This document shows positions 43,535 through 53,957 of a stretch of DNA of 64,000 nucleotides, in pieces. The translations under genes were made by a program, and so were the position numbers. Positions within the stretch are counted from its first letter, which is position 1. Each line of letters starts with the position of its first letter. The notes below the pieces were generated by a model, which ran no database searches, was not told the origin of the DNA, and saw only the letters and a program-made list of their open reading frames with translations. This DNA comes from a bacterium (GTDB lineage Bacteria; Babelota; Babeliae; Babelales; Vermiphilaceae). The stretch covers positions 558,001 through 622,000 of the forward strand of contig CP064961.1 of the NCBI GenBank assembly GCA_016699125.1, given 5' to 3'.

Positions 43535-43633
43535 TTTAGTAACACACTTGACAAAAGTTAGCCTAAGGTTAGTGTACATTTGAGTGCTATATGTATGCTT
43601 TACCGTAAGGAGCTGATCAACCAGAGGAATATT

Positions 43634-43906
43634 ATGAATAAGGCGCAACTTATTGAACAGATGGCAAAATTGACAAAGATGCAAAAAAGTAACTGCAAAG
43701 ATTGCTTGGAAGCATTTATTGAAGCGGTTTCAACAGCATTAAAACAGGGTAAAAATGTTGTATTGACCGGTTTTGGAACGTTTCGTGTGATAAACCGTAA
43801 AAAACGAACAGGTGTTAACCCTGCTACCGGCGCTAAAATGGTTATTCCTGCTAAAAAAGCTCCTACCTTTAAAGCAGGTAAGCAGTTGAAGGAAAAGGTA
43901 AAGTAA
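43634..43906 (+). CDS. HU/IHF-family DNA-binding protein, second copy
   Basis: A 90-residue nucleoid protein beginning MNKAQLIEQMA, with VLTGFGTF, the arm KRTGVNPATG and the tail FKAGKQLKEKVK. ATG 43634 has AGAGGAA upstream; upstream codons to 43580 are not conserved. It differs from the HU at 5874 in the second helix (MQKSNCKDCLEAFIEA, with two Cys). It ends 45 bp before a terminator. Confidence 0.95.
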   Translation: MNKAQLIEQMAKLTKMQKSNCKDCLEAFIEAVSTALKQGKNVVLTGFGTFRVINRKKRTGVNPATGAKMVIPAKKAPTFKAGKQLKEKVK

Positions 43907-43950
43907 ATAACCGTTGACTTGTGCTGCAAGTCGAAAAGTTTTCTACTTTT

Positions 43951-43981
43951 AAAGGGGACGTTGGTAAACGTTCCCTTTTTT
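43951..43981 (+). terminator. terminator after second HU gene
   Basis: AAAGGGGACGTT and AACGTTCCCTTT form a 12-bp stem with one G-T pair and a GGTA loop, followed by Ts. Confidence 0.88.
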
Positions 43982-44058
43982 GTTTGCGGTCATTTGTGAA
44001 ATTTGGCTATACTTGTCAAGGAGGGATGTGGGACTTTTTAATCGGAAAGGCTAAAACT

Positions 44059-44469
44059 ATGCAGTCACAAAATATTGACGTATCGCAGCAGCAAGGAATT
44101 TTAGAAACAATGAAAGAGAAAGTAAATTTAGGGTCGTTGGTTGAAAAGGTGCAAGATTCGCAAGGGTTATTTGTGAATGGACTTTTATTTGGTGTAATAG
44201 GCTTTTTGTGTGGGTACCTTATTAAACGGTATATTAATGCGGTTATTACCTTAATTTTAGTTTCTACCGGTTTGTTTGTATTACAACAGTTTGAGTTGCT
44301 GACGGTGACTATTCACTGGACAACTCTTTATGAGTTGTTAGGTGTAACACAAGTTGCCAAACTTTTAGATGATAATATTGCCCCATTTGTTTTTGAGCTA
44401 GCAAAAGCTAATGTATTATTAGTGATTAGTTGGATAGTCGGTTTTTTAATGGGAATAAAAGTGGGGTAG
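44059..44469 (+). CDS. small membrane protein, FUN14-like
   Basis: A 136-residue protein with a polar N-terminus, then GLLFGVIGFLCGYLIKRY and VITLILVSTGLFVLQQF helices, and a C-terminal helix (NVLLVISWIVGFLMGIK). The Gly-containing helix pair resembles FUN14-family proteins, a weak match. The start is ambiguous: ATG 44059 has AAAGG eight bases upstream, ATG 44026 lies one base from a strong AAGGAGGG. TATACT at 44008-44013 may be its -10 box. The stop is three bases before the next gene, so it likely heads the GspE operon. Confidence 0.6.
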   Translation: MQSQNIDVSQQQGILETMKEKVNLGSLVEKVQDSQGLFVNGLLFGVIGFLCGYLIKRYINAVITLILVSTGLFVLQQFELLTVTIHWTTLYELLGVTQVAKLLDDNIAPFVFELAKANVLLVISWIVGFLMGIKVG

Positions 44470-44472
44470 TCG

Positions 44473-45063
44473 ATGCAGATTAACCAAAATGGTTTCAAAC
44501 AGAACAGTTTTGTTCACGATATCATTACTTTATTAGTTGAACAGAAGGCGATTCTTGCTGATGAAGCGCCGGCCATTATTAAAGGGTTTTCAGATTCACA
44601 GGAATATGAATTTGACGCATTTTTGGTTGATACAGGTGTTGTAACGCCCGCTCAGTTACTTACGGCTCTTGAAAAATATTATACAGTTCCGGCATTTGAT
44701 GTAGTAGGTCATTTTTTTGAGTCAACTTACTTACATAAATTTCCAAAACAGTTTTTACTCTTTTATGGAGTTATTCCATTGGAAGATGATGAAAATACGT
44801 TGGTGTTAGTTGCAAGTGATCCACATAATAATGATCTTTTATTGGAAATTGGTAAGTATGTTTCATATGATGTCCAGTTTAAAGTTGGTCTTTATCAAGA
44901 TATCATTGATGCCATAAAAGAGTTTTATGATCCGTCATTAACCGAAGATGCAATGCAAGAAATGTATGATGAATCACCTGATATGTTGATGGCGGAACGA
45001 TCTGAGTTTGAGCAGCTTGATGAAGCAGGAGGCTTTTTTATTGATCAAGAACAGGATGAATAG
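44473..45063 (+). CDS. stand-alone GspE/MshE N-terminal domain protein
   Basis: A 196-residue protein matching the T2SSE N-terminal (MshEN) domain: FDAFLVDTGVVTPAQLLTAL, then a Phe/Pro segment KFPKQFLLFYGVIPLEDDE, VLVASDPHNND and an IIDAIKEFY end. In normal GspE/PilB this domain is fused to the ATPase and binds c-di-GMP or the platform protein GspL. Here a stop codon and 12-bp gap separate it from the ATPase gene. The acidic C-terminal tail (EFEQLDEAGGFFIDQEQDE split) is not part of the family. Confidence 0.8.
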   Translation: MQINQNGFKQNSFVHDIITLLVEQKAILADEAPAIIKGFSDSQEYEFDAFLVDTGVVTPAQLLTALEKYYTVPAFDVVGHFFESTYLHKFPKQFLLFYGVIPLEDDENTLVLVASDPHNNDLLLEIGKYVSYDVQFKVGLYQDIIDAIKEFYDPSLTEDAMQEMYDESPDMLMAERSEFEQLDEAGGFFIDQEQDE

Positions 45064-45075
45064 TGGATCAATGAC

Positions 45076-46239
45076 ATGGAACAGTATGCCGTTGAGCGAG
45101 TTGATACATTATTAAAAAGAGCTATTGAATTAAAAGCTTCTGACGTTCATCTTGAGCCTATGTCAGTATATGCGCAGGTTCGAGTGAGAGTTGATGGTAT
45201 TTTGTCGGTTCATACAAAAATTGAATATCCATTATTTGAAATGGTTGTTGCGCGATTAAAGGTGCTTGCCGGTATGAATGTGGCGCAAAAAAGATTAGCT
45301 CAGGATGGAAAGTATATCTATCAAAATTCTACAAAAACTATTGATATTCGTGTTTCAACGTTCCCGACTATTTTTGGTGAAAAAGTTGTGCTTCGTATTT
45401 TAAATACGGCTGTTGAGATGATTGATTTTGAACAACTTGGAATGACTCAAGCGTTAGCAGCAGATGTAGCGCAGTTTTTGCAAAGACCGACAGGTTTTTT
45501 TATTGTTACCGGGCCGACCGGCTCTGGAAAAACGACTACCCTGTATGCATTTTTGAAAAAATTAAATAATCAGGCTATCAATATTGTCACGCTTGAGGAT
45601 CCTGTGGAGTATACGTTGCAGGGGGTAACACAAACTCAAATTCATGCAGAAATAGGTCTGACTTTTGATACTGGTATTCGTTCTTTATTGCGACAGGATC
45701 CAGATGTTATTTTTATTGGTGAAGTGCGTGATAAACAGACAGCAAAAACTTCAATTGAGGCGGCGTTGACTGGGCATCTTGTGTTTACAACGATGCATAC
45801 TGTTGATTCAGCTTCTGCAGTGGTGCGATTATATGATATGGGCATCGAACCCTTTTTAATCGAAGGAGCCTTATCAGGTGTTATTGCGCAACGACTTGTC
45901 AGAGCATTATGTCAACAGTGTAAAAAAATAGGGGCATTGGATACATCTGAGCAAGCGTTATTGAGTAAAATGAACTATCAAGGGCCGGCTCCATTTATTC
46001 CAGCTGGATGCGCGGTATGTGGAATGAGTGGATATATGGGTCGAATAGGTATTTTTGAATATTTGCCAATTACTATAAATTTACGCCATCTATTATCATC
46101 AAAGCCATCCTATGAAACGTTATTGGCGTATGTGAAAGAGCAAAGTATAGCCTGCTTGAAAGATTCAGCGTTTTCTTTAGTTGCACAGGGTAGAACGTCT
46201 GTGCGTGAAATTATACGTACGGTTACGGTGGATGTGTAA
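45076..46239 (+). CDS. GspE/PilB-type secretion ATPase
   Basis: A 387-residue hexameric traffic ATPase that powers type II secretion or type IV pilus assembly. Walker A GPTGSGKTTT, Asp box TLEDPVEY, Walker B DVIFIGEVRD and His box TGHLVFTTMHT are all present, followed by the four-cysteine zinc site (CQQCKK ... CAVCGM). It begins right at the N2 domain (SDVHLEPMS), lacking N1, which is encoded by the previous gene. No platform protein, secretin or pilin gene is in the window. Confidence 0.93.
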   Translation: MEQYAVERVDTLLKRAIELKASDVHLEPMSVYAQVRVRVDGILSVHTKIEYPLFEMVVARLKVLAGMNVAQKRLAQDGKYIYQNSTKTIDIRVSTFPTIFGEKVVLRILNTAVEMIDFEQLGMTQALAADVAQFLQRPTGFFIVTGPTGSGKTTTLYAFLKKLNNQAINIVTLEDPVEYTLQGVTQTQIHAEIGLTFDTGIRSLLRQDPDVIFIGEVRDKQTAKTSIEAALTGHLVFTTMHTVDSASAVVRLYDMGIEPFLIEGALSGVIAQRLVRALCQQCKKIGALDTSEQALLSKMNYQGPAPFIPAGCAVCGMSGYMGRIGIFEYLPITINLRHLLSSKPSYETLLAYVKEQSIACLKDSAFSLVAQGRTSVREIIRTVTVDV

Positions 46240-46358
46240 TTTGATGGCACCTTTCGATTTTTTTATTACTTTTTTTTTAGTTTATACAGATGTTTGTAGT
46301 GGGGTTGTTTTGAAGCATTAATGTTACTATATATATTCAATAAAAAAGGAGAGGATAT

Positions 46359-46847
46359 ATGTATCGGAGAATGATCAGTGGATTTCTGTTTTTTTCAGCT
46401 TTTTTGACGATGATTCCAAAGCATCGTCAAACTGTTGAATTTCAGCAACTTATCATGCAATCGAAAGATGAGATGAAATGGCAATGTGCGCGTCTCGTGT
46501 ATAATTTAGTTAAAGATGCCTTATCGAGGCAGCAAACAGGCTATTATAAACAGACATTGTATGAGCAGTCACAATGGATTTTTAAAACGAGGTTCATGAA
46601 AGACATTCTGGATATCGCTGCGCATCTTTGTCCACGTACCGATTTATATACAGCTGCAGCATGTATTGCTCGACAAAATAATGATGAGGAGGTTTCTATT
46701 GTTTTGACTATTGCTGCAGAAGAAGAAAGGTTGTCGGTATTTAAAAAATACCGTGGTATTACAGCATTTTTTTCAGGATTGATTGCCGGTTACTGGTGTA
46801 CACACTATTTTGGTTTAAATGAAGGTGTGTTACGCCTGATTAAATAA
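46359..46847 (+). CDS. small protein with C-terminal membrane segment, unknown
   Basis: A 162-residue protein with AGGAG before the ATG, a signal-like N-terminus (MISGFLFFSAFLTMIP), a helical middle with several Cys/Ala-rich turns, and a hydrophobic C-terminal segment (GITAFFSGLIAGYWC). Its last 65 bases are the left edge of the 3.13-kb tandem duplication and are repeated at 49914-49979. Function unknown. Confidence 0.65.
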   Translation: MYRRMISGFLFFSAFLTMIPKHRQTVEFQQLIMQSKDEMKWQCARLVYNLVKDALSRQQTGYYKQTLYEQSQWIFKTRFMKDILDIAAHLCPRTDLYTAAACIARQNNDEEVSIVLTIAAEEERLSVFKKYRGITAFFSGLIAGYWCTHYFGLNEGVLRLIK

Positions 46848-46864
46848 TTTTTTCTGTCTTTAAA

Positions 46865-46896
46865 AGAAGGGTATCTTGTATACCCTTCTTTTTTTC
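46865..46896 (+). terminator. terminator, copy 1
   Basis: AGAAGGGTAT and ATACCCTTCT form a perfect 10-bp stem with a CTTGT loop followed by seven Ts. It ends the gene at 46359. Confidence 0.92.
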
Positions 46897-46924
46897 AGAA
46901 GTATATTTTGTATTTCATATCGGT

Positions 46925-46930
46925 TATAAT
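46925..46930 (+). promoter_or_regulatory. candidate -10 box, giant secreted gene copy 1
   Basis: TATAAT preceded by GGT, 42 bases before the start at 46972. The same sequence occurs at 50057-50062 before copy 2. No -35 hexamer is clear. Confidence 0.5.
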
Positions 46931-46971
46931 GCAAAGGTAAAAAACCTTTTTTCAATATAATTCAGTTTTGC

Positions 46972-49893
46972 ATGTTTATTGTTTTTTTGCTCCTTTCTTC
47001 CCAATTAAACGCTGGAGAACTATTTTCACCAGTTGCCTATTATCAAAAAGAGTGGCTAGTTCCTGCATATGTCACATATCAAAAAAAACAAAAGGAAGAA
47101 TATGAGCAACATTGGACTAATTTTTTAGATCAACCAGAATGTAAGGAGTTAAAAAATCAATTCGAATCAAAAAATAAGGCTGCACATAATGGGAAGTTGG
47201 TTATTGATAACTACCTTTTGGGTCTTGCAAACTGTATACAGGAAAGAGATGTTGGAAGAGAAATATCAAAGGATGGCTTAGAAGCTATGCTAAAAGACTA
47301 TACTCCATCTGCAGATTTAAAGAGATTAAGAATGTGTTTTTTTAATATCAGAACAAAGTTACAAAGCGTATGTCCACATATGGTATTTGATCAAACGTAT
47401 GCAAAAACTTTTGAACATCCATTTATGGCAATTAAAACCTTCTGTTTTGAGTTATTGTGTATTAATAGTTTCATTATACAGCAAAATAAAGAAAATAGGG
47501 AAACTGAGGATTCAGATGAGTTTCATTATAACCTTTTTTGCCATGCTTTGACGACTGCAAATGATGTGGATACAAGTATGGCTTTTTTAACAATGATTCA
47601 ACCATTAATCAATCAAAAATTATTAGATTATAAACTTGATGGTCAAAAAAGAGCTGTTTATTGGAAATTTTATAAAACTACTCAAGAATATCAACGATCT
47701 TACGCACATGTAAATCAAGGAGGAAGTGAAACATTAACTAATAGTCAGATTGCCAAACTACTCGAGCCTTCAAAGTCTATATTTCCAAAATTACCTATCA
47801 CTCAAGACCGTGATACTGTATTAAAAAAATATCAATTTACATTGACAGCAGATTATTGCTTGTTTGACTTTGCATGTCAGCTTTTTTCTATCTTAGACGA
47901 GCTATATCAGAATAGCAAGGTACAATTTGGACATTCTGTGTACCATCATAACTTTTCGAGATTTTTTAAGTTATGTGATTTTAAAGCACTAGCCGATAAG
48001 CTTGAAAATAGTCAATATATAGATAATTTTAAACAAGTTTTTTATAAAAATATGTTTTTATTATTATATGATCCATTGTTGGTAAGCAATAAGGAAGAAA
48101 TCTCTGATCATGATGATTATATCTATGATGGACAGAAGCAACTTTACCAAAAAGATATAAATAAGCGAAAATCTAAATTTATATGGACTCAAAAGGATGT
48201 AGAGCGACTACAAATGATTAATACTGATTATTTAAATACAAATCATTTTTTGTGGTGGTTCCTTTTTATTGAACATGTTTTTGTTGCAGGTCAGCAAGAT
48301 GCAAAACAGGTTAACTCTGATGAAGTTGACGAGCTAAAAAACCTTTTTGAAAATTTCTGTAAAAATCAAACTGATAAGATATTTGATACATCAGCTTATG
48401 CTGTACCATATGATTATCTCAGTGCAGCAGTGGATTTTATTAAACTTAATCGCGAAAGGAGGAAAGCCTATCAGCAAAAAGTAAGTGAAAATATCAAAAA
48501 ACTGCTTTCTATGTATAATGAGGATTCAAAAAAGATTGGTTATAAAGTTTTGAAATCAAAAGGACCATGTAACATTAATTGTGCATTCAAGGATTTTGGA
48601 TCTTATGATTGCTTGTGTGAACACGAATGTATGTCAGTGAATCAGTTTGCCTACAATGAACTCAAAAGATATCTGGCCCATAAAGATTTCTTGAAACAGA
48701 TGAAAGCATTTGTAAAAGCACGAGATTTTTTAAACAGGTTTTATAACGGTTTGTCTCACGAACATATTCACCTGTATTCAGATAAGTTTGAGGCTAATCG
48801 TGCAAATGTATTAAAGCTTATTGGAAAAACATTTTGGGGTAATAAGTCAATGGAGTCTTATCGGAAGCAATTGTACCATGCAGATAGATTTGAATTACTT
48901 TGGCAAAACAAGACAGTAGATAATAATTTAAAGGCAGAAAAAGCGTGGAAGATTTTTCAGAAAGAGCTTCAAGATGTTATTGATAAAGAAAAGAAGGAAG
49001 ATTTTCAACGTTTTTTTTATTACCTTAAGATGGCTATTCAAGAACTTCCTTACAAATCATTGCGTCCTTCTGATCGTTTGATTATGCTTACAAATGTACT
49101 TATAGATTTTGTTGTTAATCCTTTGTTTTATGCACATGCTTTCAATCTTGCAATGCTTGATCAGGTATTGCGATTAGAAACGGAGGAAAAGCAAAAAACT
49201 CTTTTTAAGGATAAAGCAGCTTTGATTACACAGATCAATGAGCAGAATATATCAAAAATAATACATTCTTTTCCCAAGGATTTGCAGCCTAGTAAAATTC
49301 AGAATATTCTTCAAGATCAGTTTAATGAAGCGCAGGATAATGTTTCTGTAGAAAAAGCTATTGAATTTAGTTATCTTCTCGAGCAGTTAGCATTAACTAC
49401 TCATCAGATTTTTTGTACTTTGAAGCACAGAGCTGATGAATCTTTAGTAACGCTTGCAAAGCAATATAATTTACAATTGGAGATTGTAAATTCATTCATT
49501 TTAGAACTGTTGAAAATAGCTTTTATGAGTAATAGTAAGGCTCTGCCTTTTGATAATAAGTTTAATACTACCCCTATGGATGTAGATTTGTTATGGCTTA
49601 TGTTGTCTGAAAAAAAGAATGTATTTGAACAGGCTTTGACGGTTGAGCAAAATAAAAGTAAGAAAATTTTTTCAAATAAAAGGCAAGCCATGGTAGAAGG
49701 TAAACTTGATCAGGAAAACCTTACGAAGCAAGGCAATGGTCAGGGTCAATCAGAAGACGGAAGTGAGTTACGCAAAAAGCTACCAAAGGGTGAAAACAGT
49801 GTCTTGAAGTTATTCCGGAAAATAAATGAGCTTCTCATGCAAGTTAAAGCTTATCTATTTTCGCTTATGACCCATAAATGGGCTAGGGTCTGA
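46972..49893 (+). CDS. giant secreted protein, tandem family copy A
   Basis: A 973-residue protein that I do not recognise. It starts with a signal peptide (IVFLLLSSQLNAG), although no Shine-Dalgarno precedes the ATG and the in-frame codons upstream (KGKKPFF...) look like a signal n-region without a start. The body is helical with conserved aromatic and Cys residues, including a four-Cys block near residue 530 (GPCNINCAF ... CLCEHECM). A C-terminal basic/hydrophobic tail ends FSLMTHKWA. Copy B at 50104-54000 is a full-length relative. The gene is intact. Protein may be a large surface or host-directed factor; this is only context. Confidence 0.85.
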   Translation: MFIVFLLLSSQLNAGELFSPVAYYQKEWLVPAYVTYQKKQKEEYEQHWTNFLDQPECKELKNQFESKNKAAHNGKLVIDNYLLGLANCIQERDVGREISKDGLEAMLKDYTPSADLKRLRMCFFNIRTKLQSVCPHMVFDQTYAKTFEHPFMAIKTFCFELLCINSFIIQQNKENRETEDSDEFHYNLFCHALTTANDVDTSMAFLTMIQPLINQKLLDYKLDGQKRAVYWKFYKTTQEYQRSYAHVNQGGSETLTNSQIAKLLEPSKSIFPKLPITQDRDTVLKKYQFTLTADYCLFDFACQLFSILDELYQNSKVQFGHSVYHHNFSRFFKLCDFKALADKLENSQYIDNFKQVFYKNMFLLLYDPLLVSNKEEISDHDDYIYDGQKQLYQKDINKRKSKFIWTQKDVERLQMINTDYLNTNHFLWWFLFIEHVFVAGQQDAKQVNSDEVDELKNLFENFCKNQTDKIFDTSAYAVPYDYLSAAVDFIKLNRERRKAYQQKVSENIKKLLSMYNEDSKKIGYKVLKSKGPCNINCAFKDFGSYDCLCEHECMSVNQFAYNELKRYLAHKDFLKQMKAFVKARDFLNRFYNGLSHEHIHLYSDKFEANRANVLKLIGKTFWGNKSMESYRKQLYHADRFELLWQNKTVDNNLKAEKAWKIFQKELQDVIDKEKKEDFQRFFYYLKMAIQELPYKSLRPSDRLIMLTNVLIDFVVNPLFYAHAFNLAMLDQVLRLETEEKQKTLFKDKAALITQINEQNISKIIHSFPKDLQPSKIQNILQDQFNEAQDNVSVEKAIEFSYLLEQLALTTHQIFCTLKHRADESLVTLAKQYNLQLEIVNSFILELLKIAFMSNSKALPFDNKFNTTPMDVDLLWLMLSEKKNVFEQALTVEQNKSKKIFSNKRQAMVEGKLDQENLTKQGNGQGQSEDGSELRKKLPKGENSVLKLFRKINELLMQVKAYLFSLMTHKWARV

Positions 49894-49913
49894 TTATCTC
49901 ATTTGCTTTGGTA

Positions 49914-50362
49914 ATTGCCGGTTACTGGTGTACACACTATTTTGGTTTAAATGAAGGTGTGTTACGCCTGATTAAATAATTTTTTCTGTCTTTAAAAGAA
50001 GGGTATCTTGTATACCCTTCTTTTTTTCAAAAGTATATTTTCTATTTCATATCGGTTATAATGCAAAGGTAAAAAACCTTTTTTCAATATAATTCAGTTT
50101 TGCATGTTTATTGTTTTTTTGCTCCTTTCTTCCCAGTTAAACGCTGGAGAACTATTTTCACCAGTTGCCTATTATCAAAAAGAGTGGCTAGTTCCTGCAT
50201 ATGTCGCATATCAAAAAAAACAAAAGGAAGAATATGAGCAACATTGGACTAATTTTTTAGATCAACCAGAATGTAAGGAGTTAAAAAATCAATTCGAATC
50301 AAAAAATAAGGCTGCACATAATGGGAAGTTGGTTATTGATAACTACCTTTTGGGTCTTGCAA
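49914..50362 (+). repeat. right copy of the near-identical part of the tandem duplication
   Basis: Matches 46782-47230. It begins 20 bp after the copy A stop and includes a duplicated piece of the 46359 coding end, which is not part of any gene here. The second promoter and terminator therefore come with the duplication. Confidence 0.92.
49997..50027 (+). terminator. terminator, copy 2
   Basis: The same AGAAGGGTAT/ATACCCTTCT stem and T run as at 46865. It terminates copy A transcripts. Confidence 0.9.
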
Positions 50363-51235
50363 AGTCTGTACAAGAAGAAAATATTGAAAAAGACATATCA
50401 AAGGATGCCTTAGACGCTATGCTAATAGACTATGCTCCATCTGCAAATTTAGAAAGTTTAAAAGTGTGTTTTTTTAATATCAGAACAAAATTACAAAGTG
50501 TATGTTCACATATCGTATTTGATCAAACGTATACAAAAACTTTTGAACATCCTTTTATGGCAATTAAAACTTTCTGTTTTGAGTTATTGTGTATTAATAG
50601 TTTCATTACACAGCAGAATAAAGAAAATACAGAAACTGAGGATGCTGATGAGTTTCATTTTAACCTTTTTTGTCATGCTTTGACGACTGCAAATGATGTG
50701 GATACAAGTATGGCTTTTTTAGAAAACATTACATCATTGATGCTGAAACGATTATCTGATTATAAGCTTAATAATCAAAAGATGCTCTTGTATCGAAAGT
50801 TTTTTAAAAAACTACCTAATCTCTTCTGGAATAGGTCTTTGAGAAAAAAACATCGAAGTGCCTCTGAAATCGCTAACCTACTTAAACCCGTAAACTCGAT
50901 CTTTCCAAAATTACCATGTTCTGCGGAATCTTTAAAGATTGAATTTCTTGATACAATATTAAAAGGATATCAGTTTCAATTGACAGCCGATTATTGTTTA
51001 TTTGAGTTAGCCTTTCAGTTATTTTATACGATTGACAGGCCTTATAAACAGAGTATAGATCAACACAGAGGTCAACCATATTACCTACAGTACAGAAATA
51101 TTTTTGATTTTTTTTCGTTAAACTGTTTTAAAGATTTTTGTGCTGTAGGTAGAAAACGAACATACAAAGATAATTTTCAATCTCTTTTTTATAAAAATAT
51201 GTTCTTATGTTTGTATGACCCGTTTTTAATAAGTA

Positions 51236-52109
51236 AGGTGTGTCCTCAATTTGAAATGAGGTAATGACGTTGCATTTTCACTACAAAATGATAAGTTTTT
51301 TGTATCAGAAATCAGCAACGAGGATAAGCAATGGTACGTCGAGTTATTACAGACAGTATTTGGTCACAACTAGAAGAGATACTATGTAAACATGGATGCC
51401 ACCTGTGGGGCAATGAGCGGAATATAATGGAAGCAATCCTTTGGAAATTGCGGACTGGAGGACCATGGAGGGATATTCCATCCGAATTTTGTCCGTGGCA
51501 AACAGCATTTAATCGATTTAATCGTTGGTCAAAAAAAGGGCTATGGGAAGGTTTTTTTTTATGCTACGAAAAGAAGTTGATAAAGAATGGGTATTCGCCG
51601 ACGGAAGTTATGTTAGAGCTCACCAACATGCGACTGGAGCTCAGCGTGGTCAAGAGCGAGCAATTGGAAGATCCGCTGGTGGACTTACTACAAAGATTCA
51701 TATGTGCACCGATGCGCATGGAAATCCGCTCAATTTTAAAATCACTGGGGGTCAAGTGCACGATTCAAAGGTTGCAAACGAATTAATCGACCTGGCCGAA
51801 GGAGCGGAATATTTTATCGCTGACAAAGGCTATGATGCTGATAGTATTCGTATCTATGGACGGACAAAAGGAATGCAAGTAATTATACCAAAAAGAAAAA
51901 ACAGCACTAGACCAGATCCAGAATTTGATGCTCATTTGTATAAAAATCGACACTTAGTTGAAAATCTTTTTGCACGACTCAAGCATTTTCGTGGCATTGC
52001 TATGCGTTTTGAAAAACTTGCTAGAAACTTCCAATCTATGCTCTACATCGCATCTATGCACATATGGTTGAAGCTTTTATGCCCTACTAATTAAATTGAG
52101 GACACACCT
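51236..52109 (+). mobile_element. complete IS427-type (IS5 family) element
   Basis: An 874-bp element with perfect terminal repeats: AAGGTGTGTCCTCAATTT at the left (51235-51252) and its complement at the right (52093-52110). A TA is present on both sides, consistent with TA target duplication. It contains a two-frame transposase. It interrupts copy B of the giant secreted gene. A remnant of the same element is at 27512. Confidence 0.95.
51331..52094 (+). CDS. IS427-type transposase with -1 frameshift
   Basis: The first frame (51331-51786) encodes the N-terminal domain (GPWRDIPSEFCPWQTAFNRF). The second, shifted by -1 (open from about 51525 to 52094), encodes the DDE core: D in VFADGSYV, D in FIADKGYD and E in RHLVENLF. 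The frames overlap at a run of nine Ts (51552-51560), which is a typical slippery site in this IS group, so the functional product is likely a fusion made by ribosomal frameshifting. Both frames are intact, so the element may be active. Confidence 0.9.
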
Positions 52110-53957
52110 TAATATTCATAAAAATTATGACAATGCTCAGGGTATTTATGAACGCCTACTTGATATAGCTCGTCTAGTTAGCGCGTCTCATGATAATGAG
52201 AAAAAAAAGATTCCAGATAATTTAAAATCGTTACATAGTATTAATCAAAATTATTTAAACCTTCCTTACTTTATTTGGTGGTTATTTTTTATTGAACATG
52301 TTTTTGTTTCAGATGATCTAGATTTAAAAAATGTAAGTCCCAATGAAACTGACCAATTTAAAGATTTTTTTGTTGAGTTTTGCAAAAATCAAAATAGCAA
52401 GATATTTGATACTAACCTTTGCTGTGAGCAATATGATTATATTAATAGAGCAGTGAATTTTATCAAGGTTAATCGCGAAGATAGAAAAAACTATCAACAA
52501 AAAGTTACTGAAAACATGAAAAAAACACTTTCTGTTTATAATGAGGATTCAAAAAAGCATGGTTTTAAAGTTTTGAAAGCAAAAGGACCGTGTAAGCGAT
52601 ACTGCTTCTTTAATGCTTTTGAATCGTATGACTGGCTTTGTGATCATAAATGCAGACCACTAAGTCATTTCTCATGTAATGAATTTAAAAGATATCTAGC
52701 AAATTTAGCTCTGTTGGAACAGATGAAAGCATTTGTTGAAGCACGGGCTTTTTTGGAAAAGTTTTATAGTTGTTTGGCTCCTGCCGATATTCAAATATAT
52801 TCGGACAAGTTTGACCATAGCCGCGCTGCTTTATTGCAGTTGGTTGGAAAGACGTTTTGGGGTAATGCGTCGATGGCAACATATCGGAAACAGTTACATT
52901 ACGAAGGTGTTTTTGATCTATTAAATAAAGGTGAGTTGGTATCGAATAATTTAAATATAAATGAAGTATGGAATTTTTTTTATCAAGAGCTTGAAAAAAT
53001 TATTAACCAAGATCACGGTCTTTTTTTTGATAGTAAATCTAGAAAATATCGTAAAAAAAATACTTCCGATTTTAATAATTTGTCATCTACAAACCATTTT
53101 TTTAAAACTTTTTTTGAATGTCTTGATAGAGCTATGAAGGACCTGTCGTTTCCTGGTTTAGATTCTTACAATCGGTTCATTTCTCTTACAAATGTACTGA
53201 TAGATATTGTTGTCTATCCTTTATTTTATTCACATGCTTCCAAATTAGATATTGTGAATAGATTGTTATTAAAAACGGAAGAAGAGCAAAAAGCTTTTTT
53301 TGCCAATACCGTGGAATTCAGTCAAGAGATAAGTGAAAAAAGTTTAGAAAATATAAAAGACTTATGTGCTGGTTTTGTAGTCGATCAAGAAAACCAGCAA
53401 GCCTTAGATTTGAATTTAGAAAAAGCGTTGATTAAGGGTGGTCTGGAAAGTAGCTATTTAATAAAAAAAGCAGAATCACATTTGACTCGAAATTTTTATT
53501 TATTATCTATGGTTAAGGCTATGAAAGATTTAGTACACTTAGGTCAGACTTATGAATTAAGCTTAAAACCTTTACTTCTACTTATTTCACAGTTAGTACA
53601 TAATACTTTGAATGGTGATATACCTAGCTTGCCTTCCAGCCATTTTGATGTTAGTTTTGTGCCTTTGAAAGCAAACTTTTTATGGATTATGTTGTCTGAA
53701 AACAAGGATCTATTTGAACGGGCTTTGGCAATTGAGCAAAACAGCTCTAAAAATGAAAGTAAAGATAACATAGTTTTTCAATCTGAGGAATGTTTGTCGA
53801 ATCAAAATCAAGATATGGTCAAAAATAAAACTGATCAGGAAAACGTTAAGAAGCAACACGAAGAAGTAAGTAAGTTTCACGTACAGCTGCCAAAAGGTGA
53901 AAATAGGGTCTTGAAGTTATTCTGGAAAATATATCAGTTTTGGATTCAATTTAAAGA

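Larger units (their letters stand above)
46782..47230 (+). repeat. left copy of the near-identical part of a 3.13-kb tandem duplication
   Basis: Nearly identical to 49914-50362 (offset 3132; four differences seen, no indels). It covers the end of the gene at 46359, the terminator, the promoter and the first 86 codons of the 46972 gene. After 47230 the copies diverge sharply but stay homologous. Confidence 0.92.

Noticed and set aside
43189..43684. Minus-strand open frames over tRNA-Cys and tRNA-Leu
   Set aside because: They translate tRNA genes in antisense; such frames are a common false annotation.
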